Positions 5,639 through 7,472 of a stretch of DNA of 7,472 bases are shown here, one piece after another (the first letter of the stretch is position 1; every line of letters starts with the position of its first letter). The DNA lies in the NCBI GenBank assembly GCA_902803695.1, contig CADCQX010000331.1, positions 1 through 7,472 on the forward strand, given 5' to 3'. The translations under genes were made by a program, and so were the position numbers. The notes below the pieces were generated by a model. That model saw only the letters and a program-made list of their open reading frames with translations. It had not been told where the DNA came from and did not search any database. Origin of the DNA: Oscillospiraceae bacterium. GTDB taxonomy: Bacteria; Bacillota; Clostridia; Saccharofermentanales; Saccharofermentanaceae.

Positions 5639-6100
5639 ATGAATAAGATCCTGTTGACTGGGTTTAAGGGAATAAATAATTCTTCGCGAATGTTGGTTGA
5701 GAAACTGTCTTCCGAAAATATTCTTCTCACTAACTCTTTTGCTGGCCTTAAGAGGGATATAGATTCAATAAGTGAAGACTATGACTGTGTCATAATGTTT
5801 GGAGTGGATAAGAGTCTGACTTCTACGGTGAGAATTGAAAAATGTGCCAGGAAAAATGGGAAAGTAATTGATTCAATTATTAAACCGGAAGGAATAGTTG
5901 AATCACTGAAGAAGGCAGGGATTAACTCATATGTTTCTGAAGAGCCTACTGCATATCTTTGCAATGATGCTTATTGGCATATGCTAAAAAAGTATTCGGG
6001 AAGGGCTGTGTTCATTCACATACCGACAATTAAGCATATAAATGAGCGATTCATAGAAAGTATGAAACTCGCATTTGAGTTATATTGCGGATCGCTATAA
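5639..6100 (+). CDS. Compact pyroglutamyl-peptidase I-like protein (peptidase C15 fold)
   Basis: This 153-residue protein resembles pyroglutamyl peptidase I, the cytoplasmic cysteine peptidase that removes N-terminal pyroglutamate. It opens with KILLTGFKG, the family's ILxTGFxxF-type strand. Possible catalytic residues in the right order are Glu67 in VRIEKCARKNG, Cys108 in AYLCNDAYW (family: TxxCNxxxY) and His127 in VFIHIPT (family: FIHVP). The family is usually about 200-215 residues. Here the Glu-to-Cys distance is 41 rather than about 63 residues, so the substrate loop after the Glu motif is shortened. The start ATG 5639 is chosen because GGAG (5629-5632) is 6 nt upstream and overlaps the other ATG at 5627. 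The fold is likely; true pyroglutamate specificity is uncertain. It follows the broken S66 gene by 35 nt. Confidence 0.75.
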   Translation: MNKILLTGFKGINNSSRMLVEKLSSENILLTNSFAGLKRDIDSISEDYDCVIMFGVDKSLTSTVRIEKCARKNGKVIDSIIKPEGIVESLKKAGINSYVSEEPTAYLCNDAYWHMLKKYSGRAVFIHIPTIKHINERFIESMKLAFELYCGSL

Positions 6101-6130
6101 CCTGAAACTATGAATTAAAGGAGATATCTT

Positions 6131-6571
6131 ATGGAATTGAAACGACTTTCAATAGATGACAAAGAAGCCATAAAAGAGCTGTTTACAGGCGTTTTCACGG
6201 GTGAGCCGTGGAACGATGACTGGTCGGACAGTAAGCAACTTGATCTTTATATTGAAGATCTTTGTGGTCAGGGCTATTCGTTGACATACGGCCTTTACGA
6301 CGAGGGTGAGTTGATCGGGCTTTCGATGGGATATATAAAGCACTGGTATACGGGTACGGAATATATAATCAATGAGTTGTGCATAAAAACCGACCGCCAG
6401 GGTGGTGGAGCAGGTACCTTTTTTCTAACACAGATCGAAAAGGCTATAAAGGAAATGGGCCTTAAGCAGATCTTCCTGCTCACAGACAGAGATGTGCCCG
6501 CTTATAATTTCTACAAGAAGAACGGATATGTCGAGGTGAGCAGTCTCGTACCATTCGCCAAATACATCTAA
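6131..6571 (+). CDS. GNAT family N-acetyltransferase, aminoglycoside 6'-acetyltransferase-like
   Basis: This is a 146-residue single-domain GNAT enzyme. It has an N-terminal VFTGEPWNDDW segment (residues 21-31), a central strand pair, the acetyl-CoA motif YIINELCIKTDRQGGGAGTFFL (78-99) with the Q-x-x-G-x-G loop QGGGAG (90-95), and the closing FYKKNGY (127-133). The PWN-x-W segment and small size recall AAC(6')-type acetyltransferases and unassigned relatives common in Clostridia. Without the full active site I would not call it an aminoglycoside resistance gene. AAGGAG (6117-6122) is 8 nt before the ATG. It lies 30 nt after the C15-like gene, and the MBL gene begins 13 nt after its stop, so the last two are very probably co-translated from one message. 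Confidence 0.88.
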   Translation: MELKRLSIDDKEAIKELFTGVFTGEPWNDDWSDSKQLDLYIEDLCGQGYSLTYGLYDEGELIGLSMGYIKHWYTGTEYIINELCIKTDRQGGGAGTFFLTQIEKAIKEMGLKQIFLLTDRDVPAYNFYKKNGYVEVSSLVPFAKYI

Positions 6572-6584
6572 GGAGAAATAACAA

Positions 6585-7262
6585 ATGAAACTCAATAAAC
6601 TTTCCGAACATATATGGTATATGCCTTTCGAGGAAGAAAGAGACCGCCCGAACCTCGGCTATGTCAAGGGGGAGAAGCTTAACCTGGCAATCGATGCGGG
6701 ACACTCGGAGGCACACCTCAGGGAGTTTTATGACCTTCTCGATAAGGAAGGTTTGCCTCTTCCTTCGCTTACTGTAATTACACACTGGCACTGGGATCAT
6801 ACTTTCGCTATGCACGCCGTAAACGGTATTACTATGGCTAATAAAACGACGAACGGGCATCTTTTGGAATGTATGAAAAAGATAGAAGAAAATGGTCCTG
6901 AATCGTTCCTGAATATCTATAACAGTATCCGAAAGGAATATGAGGGTGGTAAAGAAGTGATCGTTGTTCCCGCTGATATTGTTTTCGATGGAGACATGAC
7001 GATCGATCTCGGAGGATGCACGGTCAAGGTTATACAGACGAAGGCGCCTCATACTGACGATTCAACTCTTGTTTATGTATGCGAAGATAAGACTCTTTTC
7101 GTTGGAGATGCAACTTGTCCGCAATTCCCTAATGGAGCCAGGGACAAGACACTGGCAAACGAATTAGCCGACAAGATCCGATCGACCGGTGCTGTTACCT
7201 GTGTCGAGGGACATTGGCAGCCTGTAGAGCTCGAAGACACCTTGGGAGATCTACTGCAATAA
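6585..7262 (+). CDS. Metallo-beta-lactamase-fold hydrolase
   Basis: This is a 225-residue MBL-superfamily metallohydrolase with a complete two-metal site: THWHWDH (His67, His69, Asp71, His72), His156 in KAPHTDDS, Asp175 in LFVGDA and His210 in VEGHW. The opening (IWYMPFEEERDRPNLGYVKGEKLNLAIDAG) is the usual N-terminal beta-hairpin, where the Asn-x-Gly-Tyr strand leads to the IDAG turn. There is no signal peptide, so it is cytoplasmic, unlike secreted class B beta-lactamases. The superfamily includes glyoxalase II, lactonases and phosphodiesterases, and the substrate is not readable. AAGGAG (6571-6576) overlaps the stop codon of the preceding GNAT gene, implying translational coupling. A long antisense open frame (6480-7052) over it is a shadow. 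Confidence 0.93.
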   Translation: MKLNKLSEHIWYMPFEEERDRPNLGYVKGEKLNLAIDAGHSEAHLREFYDLLDKEGLPLPSLTVITHWHWDHTFAMHAVNGITMANKTTNGHLLECMKKIEENGPESFLNIYNSIRKEYEGGKEVIVVPADIVFDGDMTIDLGGCTVKVIQTKAPHTDDSTLVYVCEDKTLFVGDATCPQFPNGARDKTLANELADKIRSTGAVTCVEGHWQPVELEDTLGDLLQ

Positions 7263-7264
7263 TA

Positions 7265-7270
7265 GGGGGG
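7265..7270 (+). promoter_or_regulatory. Unusual all-G ribosome binding site
   Basis: A run of six G 7 nt before ATG 7278 is the only purine-rich stretch available. It can pair with the CCUCC of 16S rRNA only partly (GG and GGG with G-U pairing). It is atypical next to the AGGAG-type sites of all neighbouring genes and may signal weak translation. Confidence 0.5.
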
Positions 7271-7277
7271 GATTTGA

Positions 7278-7472
7278 ATGAATAAAGAATGGTCTGAACT
7301 GAATAAGAAAATGCAATCACTGATCAAGAAGGCTGACACGTTTGAAGACGGAAAGACATGTCTTTTCACGCTGAGAAATGATCTTATGGATTCGTTGCTT
7401 TCTTTGAAGAGTGAACTTAAAAGGGAAGAATTTGATTCAATGCCTTTTATGAATGCGGACGGCTACCACAGC
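7278..7472 (+). CDS. Probable DinB-like protein, N-terminal part (3' partial)
   Basis: An open frame of 65 codons starting MNKEWSELNKKMQSLIKKADTF runs off the right edge. The visible part is two amphipathic helices followed by REEFDSMPFMNADGYHS. From memory, this resembles the start of a clostridial DinB/YfiT-like four-helix-bundle protein, in which the next segment normally reads KTIAYSIWHIFRIEDIV and supplies metal ligands. Such proteins are soluble, often metal-binding, and some are thiol- or stress-linked transferases or hydrolases. It begins 15 nt after the MBL gene. The coding call is safe; the family call rests on the N-terminus only. Confidence 0.65.
   Translation, partial: MNKEWSELNKKMQSLIKKADTFEDGKTCLFTLRNDLMDSLLSLKSELKREEFDSMPFMNADGYHS

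Noticed and set aside
6480..7052. Long antisense open frame (190 codons) across the GNAT end and the MBL gene
   Set aside because: It lies opposite two genes with intact catalytic motifs, has no ribosome binding site or recognisable domain, and is best explained as a codon-composition shadow.
1..7472. CRISPR array, tRNA genes, insertion sequence ends or transposase genes
   Set aside because: No regularly spaced repeats, no cloverleaf-like stretches ending in CCA, and no transposase-like reading frame were seen on either strand.

Overview
The window looks like chromosomal accessory DNA from a low-to-moderate GC Gram-positive, most likely a clostridium (Lachnospiraceae-like). The reasons are the strong AGGAGG-type ribosome binding sites, AT-rich intergenic DNA, sigma-A-like promoters, and protein families typical of Clostridia. 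This placement is inference. Every gene I accept lies on the + strand, and no tRNA, rRNA, CRISPR array, transposase or integrase gene is visible.

Layout. (a) 1-573 is the 3' part of an ABC-transporter ATPase of the lactococcin-972-type bacteriocin export group, closed by a hairpin terminator at 590-621. (b) An extended -10 promoter directly behind that terminator (626-634) starts a tight four-gene operon: a DUF2716 protein, a GNAT acetyltransferase, a zinc nucleoside/base deaminase and a protein with two fused GNAT domains. The gaps between these genes are 21-22 nt. (c) A separate promoter (3262-3289) overlaps two interlocked inverted repeats that look like ArsR/SmtB-type operators. It drives a small SAM-dependent methyltransferase gene. 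(d) A second, nearly identical terminator plus extended -10 module (3964-4011) opens the next run of genes: an FkbM-family methyltransferase with an N-terminal Rossmann-like domain, a broken S66 (LD-carboxypeptidase/MccF-like) peptidase gene, a compact pyroglutamyl-peptidase-like protein, a GNAT acetyltransferase, a metallo-beta-lactamase-fold hydrolase and the start of a probable DinB-like protein cut by the window edge.

Most genes encode small single-step enzymes that modify or hydrolyse small molecules: four GNAT domains, two methyltransferases, one deaminase, one MBL hydrolase and two peptidase-type genes, one of them dead. This is what a detoxification or metabolite-modification accessory region of a clostridium looks like. 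I see no evidence that they form one pathway.

The least ordinary signals are non-coding or degenerate. They are the duplicated terminator-promoter punctuation module about 3.4 kb apart, the overlapping operator pair before the methyltransferase with no regulator gene nearby, and the S66 peptidase gene, which has lost its middle including the nucleophile region. I do not see a clear new multi-gene system.
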